NCBI GenBank assembly: GCA_934525735.1
Contig: CAKSZM010000007.1
Span: forward strand, 1-44,447
Reading direction: 5' to 3'
DNA length: 44,447 bases
Source of the DNA: an uncultured Faecalibacterium sp.
GTDB taxonomy: Bacteria > Bacillota > Clostridia > Oscillospirales > Ruminococcaceae
Shown: one piece after another, positions 33,669-42,570 of the stretch
Position numbering within the stretch: the first letter of the stretch is position 1
How the letters are laid out: each line of letters starts with the position of its first letter
Program-made: the position numbers and the translations under genes
The notes under the pieces: model-generated
The model's database searches: none
What the model saw: the letters and a program-made list of their open reading frames with translations, nothing else
What the model was told of the DNA's origin: nothing

Positions 33669-33709
33669 CCGTATTTTTGTATGCTGAAAATACGGGCAGT
33701 TTGTTTTTT
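33669..33709 (+). terminator. Terminator after the decayed cassette
   Basis: CCGTATTTT and AAAATACGG form a 9-bp stem, followed four bases later by TTTGTTTTTT. Confidence 0.6.
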
Positions 33710-33716
33710 GCCACTG

Positions 33717-33743
33717 GCATCCCGCTGCGGGATGCGGTATACT
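33717..33743 (+). promoter_or_regulatory. Palindromic operator and -10 of the CobW-type gene
   Basis: GCATCCCG-CTG-CGGGATGC (33717-33735) is a perfect 8-3-8 inverted repeat ending two bases before the -10 TATACT (33738-33743). No good -35 is seen, so an activator or repressor bound at the palindrome is plausible. No regulator family is assigned. Confidence 0.5.
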
Positions 33744-33782
33744 GGGAGCGGAAAAATCTTCAGCACGGGAGGTGCTTTTGGA

Positions 33783-34721
33783 ATGGTACAGGTAGACCTC
33801 ATCACCGGCTTTCTGGGGGCGGGCAAGACCACCTTTCTGCGCCGGTATGTCCGGTATCTGGTGGAGCAGGGCCACAACGTCTGTATTCTGGAAAACGATT
33901 TCGGCGCGGTGAATGTGGACGCCATGCTGGTGCAGGATCTTCTCGGGCCGCGGTGCGACCTGGAGACCATCAGCGGCGGATGCGACTGCGACACCCACCA
34001 GCGCAGGATGCGCACCAAGCTCATCGCCATGGCCATGCGGGGCTTCGACCGGGTAGTGGTGGAACCCAGCGGCATCTTTGATGTGGACGAGTTCTTCGAC
34101 GTTCTGCGGGACGACCCGCTGGACCGCTGGTATCAGATCGGCAATGTCATTGCCATCGTGGATGCCATGCTGCCGGAGACCCTTTCCCCTCAGGCGGATT
34201 ATCTGCTGGCATCGGAGACAGCCAACGCGGGCCGGGTTTTGCTGAGCCGTGTCCGGCAGGCAGGCCCGGCGCAGTGCGAAGCCGCCAGCGCTCATCTGGC
34301 CCGTGCGCTGGAAGGCTGCAAGTGCTCCCGCCGGTTTGCCCCGGAGGAGATCCTGCAAAAGGACTGGGCAGAGCTGACCGATGCCGATCTTGCGGCCATT
34401 GCCGCCTGCGGCCGCAGGCAGGCCAGCTGCGAAAAGCTGCATTTCGACGAGCACGAAGCATTTTCGTCGCAGTGCTTTCTGGAGCAGCACCTGACGCTGC
34501 AGCAGCTGCAGGCCGCTGCCGACCGGCTGTTTGCAGACCCGGCCTGCGGACATGTTCTGCGGGTGAAGGGCTTTGCTCCGGACGGGCAGAACGGCTGGCT
34601 GGAGCTGAACGCCACCGCCGCCGGAAAGACGCTGGCCCCCATCCCGCAGGGGCAGGATGTGCTCATCGTCATTGGCGAAGGGCTGGATAAGGCCGCCATT
34701 GAAGCGCGGCTGAAATCCTGA
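33783..34721 (+). CDS. CobW/COG0523-family P-loop GTPase (putative metal chaperone)
   Basis: The product is 312 aa from ATG at 33783 (GGGAGG 10 bases upstream). The P-loop is GFLGAGKTT (residues 9-17), ENDFGAVNVD is switch I, and VVVEPSGIFD is the family Walker B/ExSG block. In place of the metal-binding C-x-C-C motif it has GGCDCDTH, with Cys67 and Cys69 kept and the last Cys changed to Asp70. The C-terminal CobW_C domain covers about 215-305. Family members deliver zinc, cobalt or nickel to target enzymes, and the altered motif may change metal choice. It precedes a YczE-like membrane gene by 22 bases, so an operon is likely. Confidence 0.85.
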   Translation: MVQVDLITGFLGAGKTTFLRRYVRYLVEQGHNVCILENDFGAVNVDAMLVQDLLGPRCDLETISGGCDCDTHQRRMRTKLIAMAMRGFDRVVVEPSGIFDVDEFFDVLRDDPLDRWYQIGNVIAIVDAMLPETLSPQADYLLASETANAGRVLLSRVRQAGPAQCEAASAHLARALEGCKCSRRFAPEEILQKDWAELTDADLAAIAACGRRQASCEKLHFDEHEAFSSQCFLEQHLTLQQLQAAADRLFADPACGHVLRVKGFAPDGQNGWLELNATAAGKTLAPIPQGQDVLIVIGEGLDKAAIEARLKS

Positions 34722-34743
34722 ACGATTTAAAAGGAGAAGGATC

Positions 34744-35388
34744 ATGGAAAAATCGCGACAGACCCCCTCGGCACGGCGCATCGTCGGCATGGTGGTGGGC
34801 ATCGTCATCATCGGCCTCGGCATTGCGCTGTTCAAGCAGTCCCATCTGGGCAACGACTCCATCAGCGCGCTGAATATGCGTCTGGCAGAGATGCTGGGCA
34901 TCTCACTGGGCGTGCAGAACCTGTGCACCAATATCCTGTTTTTTGCGGTGCAATTCTGGTTCGGACGCAAGTACATCGGCCTCGGAACTTTTGTCAACGG
35001 CATCGGCGTCGGTTTTATCGTCACCGCATTCTACGAGCCGATCGCGGCACAGTTCGGCCCGGCGGAGGCAGCTGGCCTGCCGGTGCAGCTGCTGTGGGTG
35101 GCGCTGGCGGTTCCGGTCACGGCGCTGGGCGCGTCCCTCTACCAGACGGCAGACCTCGGCATTGCGCCCTACGACTATCTGTCGCTGGGCCTGCGGGACT
35201 ACACGCCCTTCCCGTACTTCGGGTGCCGCGTTTTTACCGATGCGCTGTGTGCGCTCATCTGCTGGCTGCTGGGCGGCCTTGTGGGCATCGGAACGCTCAT
35301 CTGCGCGTTCTGCCTTGGACCCTTTATTCAGTTCTTCAACGGCCTTATCTCCGAACGCCTGCTGCAGTATAAACCGGAGAAACAGTAA
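34744..35388 (+). CDS. YczE/YitT-like integral membrane protein
   Basis: The product is 214 aa with five to six membrane helices. IVGMVVGIVIIGLGIALFKQSHLGNDSISALNMRL near the start and the later ASLYQTADLGIAPYDYLSLGL are two related blocks (helix, then LG-[IN]-[AD]-x-x-D) typical of the YczE/YyaS/YitT group. FVNGIGVGFIVT lies between them. The molecular function of the group is unknown. It is translated from AAAAGGAGAAGG 22 bases after the CobW-type gene, so metal-related transport is a possible but unproven link. It ends at a perfect 12-bp terminator hairpin. Confidence 0.75.
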   Translation: MEKSRQTPSARRIVGMVVGIVIIGLGIALFKQSHLGNDSISALNMRLAEMLGISLGVQNLCTNILFFAVQFWFGRKYIGLGTFVNGIGVGFIVTAFYEPIAAQFGPAEAAGLPVQLLWVALAVPVTALGASLYQTADLGIAPYDYLSLGLRDYTPFPYFGCRVFTDALCALICWLLGGLVGIGTLICAFCLGPFIQFFNGLISERLLQYKPEKQ

Positions 35389-35404
35389 TATTTTTCGATA
35401 AAAA

Positions 35405-35434
35405 TACCCCCGGTTCAGACTGAACCGGGGGTTT
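35405..35434. terminator. Bidirectional terminator between the YczE-like and ABC exporter genes
   Basis: CCCCCGGTTCAG (35407-35418) and CTGAACCGGGGG (35420-35431) form a perfect 12-bp inverted repeat. T-rich sequence follows on both strands. Confidence 0.9.
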
Positions 35435-35450
35435 GTACGTTATGAAAAGA

Positions 35451-37226
35451 TCAGGTCTGCACGCCTTCGAACTGACTGTTGTAGAGCTTGGCGTAGAAGC
35501 CGCCCTTGGCCAGCAGCTCGTCGTGATTGCCCTGCTCCACGATGTGGCCGTCCTTCATCACAAGGATGACATCGGCCTCGCGGATAGTGGACAGGCGGTG
35601 CGCCACGATAAAGCTGGTGCGGCCCTGCATCATGCGGGCAAAAGCCTTCTGGATGCGCACCTCGGTGCGGGTATCGATGGAGGAGGTGGCTTCGTCCAGG
35701 ATCAGCATCGGCGGCAGGCAGAGCATCACGCGGGCGATGCACAGCAGCTGCTTCTGACCCTGACTGATGTTGCCGCCGTCCTCGGCGATGACGGTGTCGT
35801 AGCCCTCAGGCAGGCGGCGGATGAAGCTGTCTGCGTGGGCAGCCTTGGCGGCGGCAACCACTTCCTCAAGGGCGGCGTCCGGCTTGCCGTAGGCGATGTT
35901 CTCGCGCACGGTGCCGGCGCGCAGCCAGGTGTCCTGCAGCACCATGCCGTAGCTGCCGCGCAGGGAGGCACGGGTCACGTTGCGGATGTCGGTGCCGGAC
36001 ACCTTGATGTCGCCGCCGTTGACGTCATAGAACCGCATCAGCAGGTTGATGAGGGTGGTCTTGCCGCAGCCGGTGGGGCCGACGATGGCGATGCGCTGGC
36101 CGGGCTTCACGTCCAGCGACAGACCCTCGATGAGGGGACGGTCCGGCAGGTAGCGGAAGGAGACATTTTCCAGCTGCACATGGCCGTCCGGCTGCAGCTG
36201 GATGGCGTTGTCGGCTTCCGGCACCTGATCGTCGGCGTCCAGCAGTTCGAACACGCGGGCGGCGCAGGCAAGGGCGTTCTGCAGCTCGGTGACAACGCCG
36301 GAAATCTCGTTGAAGGGCTTGGTGTACTGGTTGGCGTAGCTCAGGAACACGCTCAGCTGGCCGATGGTGATGCCCCCGGACACCGCGTAAACGGCACCCA
36401 CAAGGCCGACGCCGGCGTAGACGATGTTGTTCACAAAGCGGGTGGCGGGGTTGGTCAGGCTGGAGAAGAAGATGGCCTTCAGGCTCACGTCCTGCAGCCG
36501 GCCGTTCACCTCGTCAAAGGCGGCAAGGCTCTCGGCTTCATGGCCGAAGGCCTGCACCACCTTCTGACCCTCGATCATCTCATTGACCAGCGCAGTCTGC
36601 TCGCCGCGCACGGTGCTCTGGCTCTGGAAATATTTGTAGCTGCGCTTTGCAAGAAAACTTGCCACCACAAGGCTCAGCGGGGTGATGCACACCACCACCA
36701 GCGTGATGGGCACGTTCTGGCTGAGCATGAACAGCAGCGTGCCCAGAATGGTCAGGATGCCGCTGAACAGCTGGGTAAAGCCCATCAGCAGGCCGTCGGC
36801 GAAGGTATCCACATCGGCCACCATGCGGCTGACGATATCGCCGGAAGGGTGGCTGTCCAGATAGGACAGCGGCAGAGTCTGGATCTTGCGCAGGGCTTCG
36901 TTGCGCAGATCGCGGCTGACAAGAAAGGTGATGCGGTTGTTGCACACGCTCAGCAGCCACTGCGCCAGCGCTGCGGCTGCTGCCACCACCAGTACTTCCA
37001 CGATGATGCGGGCTACGCCGGCAAAGTCCACGTTGCCTTTGCCCAGCATCAGATCAATGGCGTTGCCGCAGAGGATGGGAATATACAGCTGCGCGGCCAC
37101 ACTCACGGCGGCAACGACCAGGCTGCACACCACAAACAGGGAGTAGGGCCGGATCTTGCCCAGAACGCGGGTCAGGGTGGCCTTGCGCTGTTCAGGGGTC
37201 AGCTTTGTTTTTGCTTTTGCACTCAT
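35451..37226 (-). CDS. ABC exporter half-transporter, consensus subunit
   Basis: The product is 591 aa. It has six membrane helices (about residues 25-320), then an ATPase domain. Walker A is GPTGCGKTTL, the signature is NISQGQKQL (SQGQ in place of SGGQ) and Walker B is MLILDEATSSID with the catalytic Glu, followed by the switch VAHRLST. The start overlaps the stop of the partner gene by four bases. Together the pair forms a heterodimeric exporter of the LmrCD/BmrCD/TM287-288 type, usually exporting drugs, lipids or peptides; the substrate is unknown. No regulator gene is adjacent. Confidence 0.92.
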   Translation of the reverse strand: MSAKAKTKLTPEQRKATLTRVLGKIRPYSLFVVCSLVVAAVSVAAQLYIPILCGNAIDLMLGKGNVDFAGVARIIVEVLVVAAAAALAQWLLSVCNNRITFLVSRDLRNEALRKIQTLPLSYLDSHPSGDIVSRMVADVDTFADGLLMGFTQLFSGILTILGTLLFMLSQNVPITLVVVCITPLSLVVASFLAKRSYKYFQSQSTVRGEQTALVNEMIEGQKVVQAFGHEAESLAAFDEVNGRLQDVSLKAIFFSSLTNPATRFVNNIVYAGVGLVGAVYAVSGGITIGQLSVFLSYANQYTKPFNEISGVVTELQNALACAARVFELLDADDQVPEADNAIQLQPDGHVQLENVSFRYLPDRPLIEGLSLDVKPGQRIAIVGPTGCGKTTLINLLMRFYDVNGGDIKVSGTDIRNVTRASLRGSYGMVLQDTWLRAGTVRENIAYGKPDAALEEVVAAAKAAHADSFIRRLPEGYDTVIAEDGGNISQGQKQLLCIARVMLCLPPMLILDEATSSIDTRTEVRIQKAFARMMQGRTSFIVAHRLSTIREADVILVMKDGHIVEQGNHDELLAKGGFYAKLYNSQFEGVQT

Positions 37227-38962
37227 TTCTGCGCATCCCCTTTCTTGAACTGGCTCTCGTAGATCTCTTCGTAGACCGGGCAGCCTGCGCGCAGCTGGTC
37301 GTGGGTGCCGATGCCCACCAGCTTGCCGTCGTCCAGCACAAGGATCTGGTCGGCGTGCTGCAGGCTGGCGGCGCGTTGGCTGACGATGAACACGGTCAAG
37401 GACCCGGGCAAGGCGGCCAGCGCCTTGCGCAGGGCGGCATCGGTGGCATAGTCCAGAGCGCTGGCGCTGTCGTCCAGAATGAGGATCTCAGGCTTGCCCA
37501 CCAGTGCGCGGGCGATGGTCAGGCGCTGCTTCTGGCCGCCGGACAGGTTGCGTCCGCCCTGCTCCACAGGCTCGTCCAGCCCGAGGGGCTTGGCCTTGAC
37601 GAATTCCGCGGCCTGCGCGGTCTCCAGCGCAGCCCACAGGTCGGCGTCAGAGGCGTTCTTGTTGCCCCACAGAAGGTTCGAGCGGATGGTGCCGCCGAAC
37701 AGCTGCGCCTTCTGCATGACCACGGCGACCTTGCCGCGCAGCGCTTCGCGCGGGTAATCCGGGGCGGGGCGGCCCAGCACTTCCACGGTGCCCTCGGTGG
37801 CATCGTAGAAACGGGGGATCAGGCTGACAAGGCTGGATTTTCCGCTGCCGGTGCCGCCGATGACGCCGATGGTCTGGCCCTTCTTTGCGGTAAAGCAGAT
37901 GTCGGAAAGGCTGGGGGCACCGGCTCCGGCGTAGGTCAGGCTCACATGGTCAAAGCGCACTGCATCGCCGGACTTGTCGACGGGCACTTCACCCAGCACT
38001 TCGGCGGGGAAGGCCATGCCGGGTTTGGTGTCCAGCACAGCCTGCACACGGCCGGCACAGGCCAGACCCTTGCTGACCTGTACGATCAGGTTGGCCAGCT
38101 TGACCAGCTCCACAAGGATCTGGTTCATGTAGTTGACCAGTGCGATCACATCGCCGGATGCCATGCCGCCCACGTTGATCTCAATGCTGCCGGCATACAG
38201 CAGCGCCACGATGGCAATGTTGATGAGCACATAGGTCAGCGGGTTCATCAGGGCAGAGATGTGGCCCACATGGAGCTGCATCCGGGTCAGCAGGTCGTTG
38301 GCGTTTTCAAAGCGGCCAATCTCGTCCTTCTCTTTGTCAAAGGCACGCACCACGCGCACACCGGTCAGGTTCTCGCGGGTCAGGCCCAGAACACGGTCCA
38401 GCCGGTTCTGTACGGTCTTGTACAGCGGGCGGGTGAAGGCCATGATGCCGAACACCACGATGCTCAGCAGCGGGATGGTGACCACGAAGATCAGCGCCGC
38501 ACGGAAGTTGACCGTAAAGGCCATGACCATGGCGCCGATGACCACGAACGGGCTGCGCAGGAACAAGCGCAGAAACAGGTTCAGACCGCTCTGCACCTGG
38601 TTCACATCGCTGGTCATGCGGGTGATGAGGGTGCTGGTGCCCAGCGTATCCATCTCGGAAAAGCTCAGGCTCTGGATGTGCTCAAACAGCGCATGGCGCA
38701 GAGCCGTGGAGTAGCCCACAGCAGCCTTTGCCGAAAAATACTGCGCGGTCAGACTGCAGGTCAGGCCGATGGCGGCCAGCACGAGCAGCAGCCCGCACCG
38801 CAGAAGGATATAGTGGAAATCATGGGCGGCGATGCCGACGTTGACGATGTCTGCCATGACCAGCGGAACGAACAGGTCGAACGTTGCTTCCAGCATCTTG
38901 AAGAGGGGGGCAAGGACGCTTTCGCGCTTGTAGCCCTTCAGGTAGCCTAGCATTTTGTTCAA
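37223..38962 (-). CDS. ABC exporter half-transporter, degenerate-site subunit
   Basis: The product is 579 aa from a TTG start at 38962 on the minus strand. AAGGAGG lies 8 bases upstream, whereas the first ATG (three codons later) is too far and the upstream ATGs lie in the promoter region. Six membrane helices are followed by Walker A GGTGSGKSSL, a normal signature LSGGQKQR and Walker B ILILDDSASALD, where the catalytic Glu is Asp; the switch His is Gln (VSQRAAS). This pattern of one altered catalytic site is characteristic of heterodimeric ABC exporters. It is the first gene of the pair and its stop overlaps the start of the second. Confidence 0.9.
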   Translation of the reverse strand: MNKMLGYLKGYKRESVLAPLFKMLEATFDLFVPLVMADIVNVGIAAHDFHYILLRCGLLLVLAAIGLTCSLTAQYFSAKAAVGYSTALRHALFEHIQSLSFSEMDTLGTSTLITRMTSDVNQVQSGLNLFLRLFLRSPFVVIGAMVMAFTVNFRAALIFVVTIPLLSIVVFGIMAFTRPLYKTVQNRLDRVLGLTRENLTGVRVVRAFDKEKDEIGRFENANDLLTRMQLHVGHISALMNPLTYVLINIAIVALLYAGSIEINVGGMASGDVIALVNYMNQILVELVKLANLIVQVSKGLACAGRVQAVLDTKPGMAFPAEVLGEVPVDKSGDAVRFDHVSLTYAGAGAPSLSDICFTAKKGQTIGVIGGTGSGKSSLVSLIPRFYDATEGTVEVLGRPAPDYPREALRGKVAVVMQKAQLFGGTIRSNLLWGNKNASDADLWAALETAQAAEFVKAKPLGLDEPVEQGGRNLSGGQKQRLTIARALVGKPEILILDDSASALDYATDAALRKALAALPGSLTVFIVSQRAASLQHADQILVLDDGKLVGIGTHDQLRAGCPVYEEIYESQFKKGDAQK

Positions 38963-39005
38963 GGCGTTTTCCTCCTTTTTGATCCGATTTTCAGGAATCG
39001 CACTT

Positions 39006-39034
39006 ATTATAGCGCACATGCCGGAAAAAAGCCA
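39006..39034 (-). promoter_or_regulatory. Probable promoter of the ABC exporter pair
   Basis: On the minus strand TGGCTT, 17-base spacer, consensus TATAAT (39011-39006), about 45 bases before the TTG start. The -35 is weak. Confidence 0.5.
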
Positions 39035-39079
39035 TACTTTCAAAGGCATGATTTGATAGCTGAAGCTCAGCTTTTTGCA

Positions 39080-39108
39080 TTGTGAAAGATGGAAAATCCT
39101 GCTATACT
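39080..39108 (+). promoter_or_regulatory. Promoter of the SseB/Sel1 gene
   Basis: TTGTGA (39080-39085), 17-base spacer, TATACT (39103-39108). It is divergent from the exporter promoter. Confidence 0.7.
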
Positions 39109-39143
39109 AGAGAGCGATAACAAACGGAAGAATGGTGAGCACA

Positions 39144-40244
39144 ATGGCAAGAAGAACAGACGGCGGCATCCGCTTCCGCCCGGTGGGCGGTGCAAAGCGC
39201 AGCCTGCAGGCACCGGCCTACAGCCCGGCGGGCACCGGCTGCCCGGCCTATGAGCAGGCGGTGGAAAACCTTTACAAGGGGCAGAACGAGGAAAGTTTCT
39301 GGACCCTGATGAGCGCACTGAACTATGCGCTGGAAATGGAGACCCATGTTCTGGTACCGCTGCAGACGGCGCTGACTGTTCACAACATTCCGGCACCGTG
39401 GACGGAGCATCCGGTGCCTGCCGGAAAGGCGCAGGGGCTGAAGCTGTGGACCCTGCGCAACGACAAAGGCCGCACATGGCTGCCGCTGTTCACTTCCAGC
39501 GCCGCCGCCTGCGCCGACCGCAGCACCTCGGCCCGGCCCATGGCGGATTATACCCTGCAGGATGCCATGGAGCTGGCGCTGGCCACCGAGGGCATCGACG
39601 GCGTGGTGCTGGACCCGTGGAGCCACTCGGCCACGCTGGACGGCGCGTTGCTCAACGGTCTGCTGCACGCCGAGCACAACTCGGACGAGCCGGGAGATGA
39701 TGAGCTGGAAGCCGGCCGGGAAGCCGCCCGGGCAGAGGACTGGGCAAACGCAGCGGAGCACTACGATAACGCAGCCGGAAAGGGCAACCTCCGCGGGCTG
39801 ACGCTGCTGGCGGAATGCATTTATAAGGGGCGTGGCACCCGGCAGAACCGCACCGAAGCTGTCAGAATGTGGAAGCTCGCCGCGAAAAATGGCGACGTTC
39901 TGGCTATGCTTGCGCTGGGAGACGACAGAGCCTTGCATGACGACAACGGACAGGCGCTGATCTGGTACCGCAGCGCACGGAAGACAGCCGCCGGAACGCC
40001 GGATATCGATCATACTCCGCTGGTGTGCCTGCGGATGGCGCAGTATGAGACCCGCTACACATCCCGCAAAAAGGCGCTGGCACTGGCAGCGGAAGCGCGG
40101 CAGGGCTTTGCCGTGCTGGCGCGGGAGCACGAGCCGGATGCACAGCAGTGGCTGGCTGAAGCAGACCAGCTCATCCGGGAACTGACGGCTCCGCAGCCCG
40201 CCCAGCCGGCGGCCTATGACATGGAATCTTTACAATTGGACTAA
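39144..40244 (+). CDS. SseB-domain protein with Sel1-like repeats
   Basis: The product is 366 aa from ATG at 39144. The in-frame ATG at 39132 has almost no distance from the GGAAG ribosome site, so the later start is preferred. The N-terminal half (about 30-180) resembles the SseB domain: ENLYKGQNEESFWTLMSAL, LVPLQTA, LPLFTSSAAACA and GIDGVVLDPWSH. The C-terminal half (about 195-350) has Sel1/TPR-like helices: WANAAEHYDNAAGKGNLRGLTLLAECIYKGRG, EAVRMWKLAAKNGDVLAMLALG and ALIWYRSARKTA. It is probably a cytoplasmic protein-interaction scaffold. It lies 88 bases upstream of a DnaK-type gene, which suggests but does not prove chaperone-related work. Confidence 0.75.
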   Translation: MARRTDGGIRFRPVGGAKRSLQAPAYSPAGTGCPAYEQAVENLYKGQNEESFWTLMSALNYALEMETHVLVPLQTALTVHNIPAPWTEHPVPAGKAQGLKLWTLRNDKGRTWLPLFTSSAAACADRSTSARPMADYTLQDAMELALATEGIDGVVLDPWSHSATLDGALLNGLLHAEHNSDEPGDDELEAGREAARAEDWANAAEHYDNAAGKGNLRGLTLLAECIYKGRGTRQNRTEAVRMWKLAAKNGDVLAMLALGDDRALHDDNGQALIWYRSARKTAAGTPDIDHTPLVCLRMAQYETRYTSRKKALALAAEARQGFAVLAREHEPDAQQWLAEADQLIRELTAPQPAQPAAYDMESLQLD

Positions 40245-40332
40245 AAAAGCGTCACACGGATACGGTACAATAACGGGGAAAAGAATTTCAGCCTGACGCA
40301 GTTGCGGGCAGGGCAGTTGGAGAGGAAACAGT

Positions 40333-42147
40333 ATGAGTAAAGTGATCGGCATCGATCTGGGCACTACCAATTCCTGTGTGGCAGTGGTGGAAGGCGGCAA
40401 GCCTGTGGTCATTACCAATGCGGAGGGCGAGCGCACCACCCCCAGCGTGGTGGCATTTACAAAGGACGGCGAACGACTGGTGGGCGGCGCGGCCAAACGC
40501 CAGATCGCCACGAACTCCGGCCGTACCGTCTCCAGTATCAAGCGCCACATGGGCAGCGACTACCGGGTGCATATCGATGGCAAGGATCTGACTCCGCAGG
40601 AGATCAGCGCCATGATCCTGGCCAAGATCCGCCGGGACGCCGAGAGCTATCTGGGCGAGCCGGTGACCGAGGCCGTCATCACGGTGCCCGCCTACTTTGA
40701 CGACAGCCAACGCAAGGCCACGCAGGACGCCGGCCGCATTGCAGGTCTGAACGTGCTGCGCATCATCAACGAACCCACTGCCGCCGCGGTGGCCTACGGT
40801 CTGGACAACGAAGCACCGCAGAAGATCCTGGTCTACGATCTGGGCGGCGGCACCTTTGATGTGTCCATCATCGAGATCGAGGACGGCACCTTTACCGTGC
40901 TGGCCACCGGCGGCGACACCCATCTGGGCGGCGACGATTTTGACCAGCGCATCGTGGAGTATGCCGTGGCCGAGTTCAAGAAGTCCGACCGCATCGATCT
41001 GACAAAGGACCCCGCCGCCATGGGACGGCTGAAGGAAGAAGCCGAAAAGGCCAAGAAGGAGCTTTCCAGCGCGCCGTCTGCCCAGCTGAATCTGCCCTTT
41101 ATCGCGGTAGGCAAGGACGGCCCGCACCATCTGGACATTTCCCTTTCCCGCCCGCAGTTTGAAATGATGACCGGCGACCTGCTGGCCCGCACCGTCGCCC
41201 CGGTGCAGAACGCCCTGCGGGATGCTGGCATCTCGGCCGGCCAGCTGGGTAAGGTGCTGCTGGTGGGCGGCAGCACCCGGATGCCTGCCGTGGAGCGTCA
41301 GGTGAAAGAGCTGCTGGGATGCGAACCCAGCCATACCCTGAACCCGGACGAATGCGTGGCCATGGGCGCTGCAGTGCAGGGCGGTCTGCTGCAGGGCGGC
41401 GGCAAGCTGGCCGGTGCCACCGGTGCCGCTGCGCAGGGCCTTGTGCTGATGGACGTTACCCCGCTGACCCTCTCCATTGAAACGCTGGGCGGCGTGGCCA
41501 CCCCGCTCATCACCCGCAACAGCATGATCCCCACCCGCAAGAGCCAGATCTTTACCACGGCTCGCCCCATGCAGACCAGTGTGGAGATCAACGTGCTGCA
41601 GGGCGAGCGTCACTTTGCGCGGGACAACAAGAGCCTTGGCAAGTTCAAACTCACCGGCATCCGGGCAAGCTTTTCCTCCAAACCCCAGATCGAAGTGACC
41701 TTTGACATCGACGTGAACGGCGTGGTGAAGGTCTCGGCAAAAGACCTCGGAACCGGCCGGGAGCAGAACATCACCATCACCGGCAGCACGAACCTTTCGG
41801 AAAACGAGATCCAGCGCGCCATGGCGGACGCCGCCGCCTACGAGGCCGAGGACAGCCGCCGCAAGGAGCGGCTCGACCTGCACAATCAGGCCGAAATGCT
41901 GGCCTACAAGGTGGACGAAGCCCTCTCCAAGTGCAAAAAGGAGCTGGACAAGGACGAGAAAAACCGCATCAAGGGCGACCTTGCCAACCTGCGCCGCTGC
42001 CTGCGGAAGGACAAGCCCGAAAAGATGAACGAGACCGAGGAAGCGGCTCTCCGTCAGGCCAAGAGCCAGCTGGAAGAAAGCGCGAACCATCTGATGGTGC
42101 TCTATACCAGCGAGCAGAGCGAGGGCGGAAACAACGAAACCTTGTAA
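40333..42147 (+). CDS. dnaK: Hsp70 chaperone, DnaK type
   Basis: The product is 604 aa. The nucleotide-binding domain (about 1-370) has [49 protein letters not shown] and [12 protein letters not shown]. The substrate domain (about 400-510) has [16 protein letters not shown] and [19 protein letters not shown]. The lid is divergent and the chain ends in SEGGNNETL without the acidic DnaK tail. A Gly/Ala-rich insert ([18 protein letters not shown]) sits at the interdomain linker. There is no CIRCE site upstream and no grpE, dnaJ or hrcA nearby, unlike the usual Firmicutes operon. So it may be a second DnaK paralogue rather than the main one. Confidence 0.85.
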   Translation: MSKVIGIDLGTTNSCVAVVEGGKPVVITNAEGERTTPSVVAFTKDGERLVGGAAKRQIATNSGRTVSSIKRHMGSDYRVHIDGKDLTPQEISAMILAKIRRDAESYLGEPVTEAVITVPAYFDDSQRKATQDAGRIAGLNVLRIINEPTAAAVAYGLDNEAPQKILVYDLGGGTFDVSIIEIEDGTFTVLATGGDTHLGGDDFDQRIVEYAVAEFKKSDRIDLTKDPAAMGRLKEEAEKAKKELSSAPSAQLNLPFIAVGKDGPHHLDISLSRPQFEMMTGDLLARTVAPVQNALRDAGISAGQLGKVLLVGGSTRMPAVERQVKELLGCEPSHTLNPDECVAMGAAVQGGLLQGGGKLAGATGAAAQGLVLMDVTPLTLSIETLGGVATPLITRNSMIPTRKSQIFTTARPMQTSVEINVLQGERHFARDNKSLGKFKLTGIRASFSSKPQIEVTFDIDVNGVVKVSAKDLGTGREQNITITGSTNLSENEIQRAMADAAAYEAEDSRRKERLDLHNQAEMLAYKVDEALSKCKKELDKDEKNRIKGDLANLRRCLRKDKPEKMNETEEAALRQAKSQLEESANHLMVLYTSEQSEGGNNETL

Positions 42148-42184
42148 TAGCCTATCGAGAATCGACTGTCAGGGAGGAGCATCA

Positions 42185-42508
42185 ATGGAAGATTACGAAG
42201 TCGCCTATGCCATCATCCGGGGAGAAACCTTTGAAGAAATTGTATTTTCTTCAGAAGAGGAAGCAGAGACCTATTGTGACGAAAGAAGAAACGGCGCTTC
42301 CGGAGATGCTCTTGACGAAATGGGTTGTGAGGACCCGGAACCCGAAGATGAAATGGAAGCATCTTTTTATGCAGGAATGCAGGGAGATTACTGGCACGTA
42401 GAAACGGTGCATCTGACTGGAAAAGACGATGACGACCCGGTCCGGATCAGCAGAGATACATGGCCGGCAGGAACGATTCGCGAGATGCTGAGAGAAACGG
42501 ACGAATAA
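42185..42508 (+). CDS. Small, very acidic protein of unknown function (107 aa)
   Basis: ATG at 42185 follows GGGAGGAG. About a third of the residues are Asp or Glu and few are basic, so the net charge is strongly negative. There is no Cys pair, signal or membrane helix. The start YEVAYAIIRGETFEEIVFSS looks like two strands, then an acidic helix EEEAETYCDERR. Base composition is more AT-rich than the flanking genes. It lies 37 bases after the DnaK-type gene and 62 bases before a second acidic protein of similar size, so all three may be co-transcribed. I recognise no family. Confidence 0.65.
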   Translation: MEDYEVAYAIIRGETFEEIVFSSEEEAETYCDERRNGASGDALDEMGCEDPEPEDEMEASFYAGMQGDYWHVETVHLTGKDDDDPVRISRDTWPAGTIREMLRETDE

Positions 42509-42570
42509 GCAACAGGCAGGACACGGCAATGCCGAACGGCAAAATACGCAGGAACAGAAAGGATAAAATT

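Noticed and set aside
35433..38950. Long plus-strand open frames (609 and 581 codons) across the ABC exporter region
   Set aside because: They mirror the two minus-strand ABC genes, whose Walker motifs and overlapping start/stop are clear.
39058..39076. AGCTGA-AGC-TCAGCT followed by TTTT between divergent promoters, as a terminator
   Set aside because: Six-base stem only, and neither flanking gene reads into it; probably chance or part of the promoter region.
40245..40332. CIRCE (HrcA) operator before the dnaK-type gene
   Set aside because: Looked for TTAGCACTC-N9-GAGTGCTAA and found nothing close.
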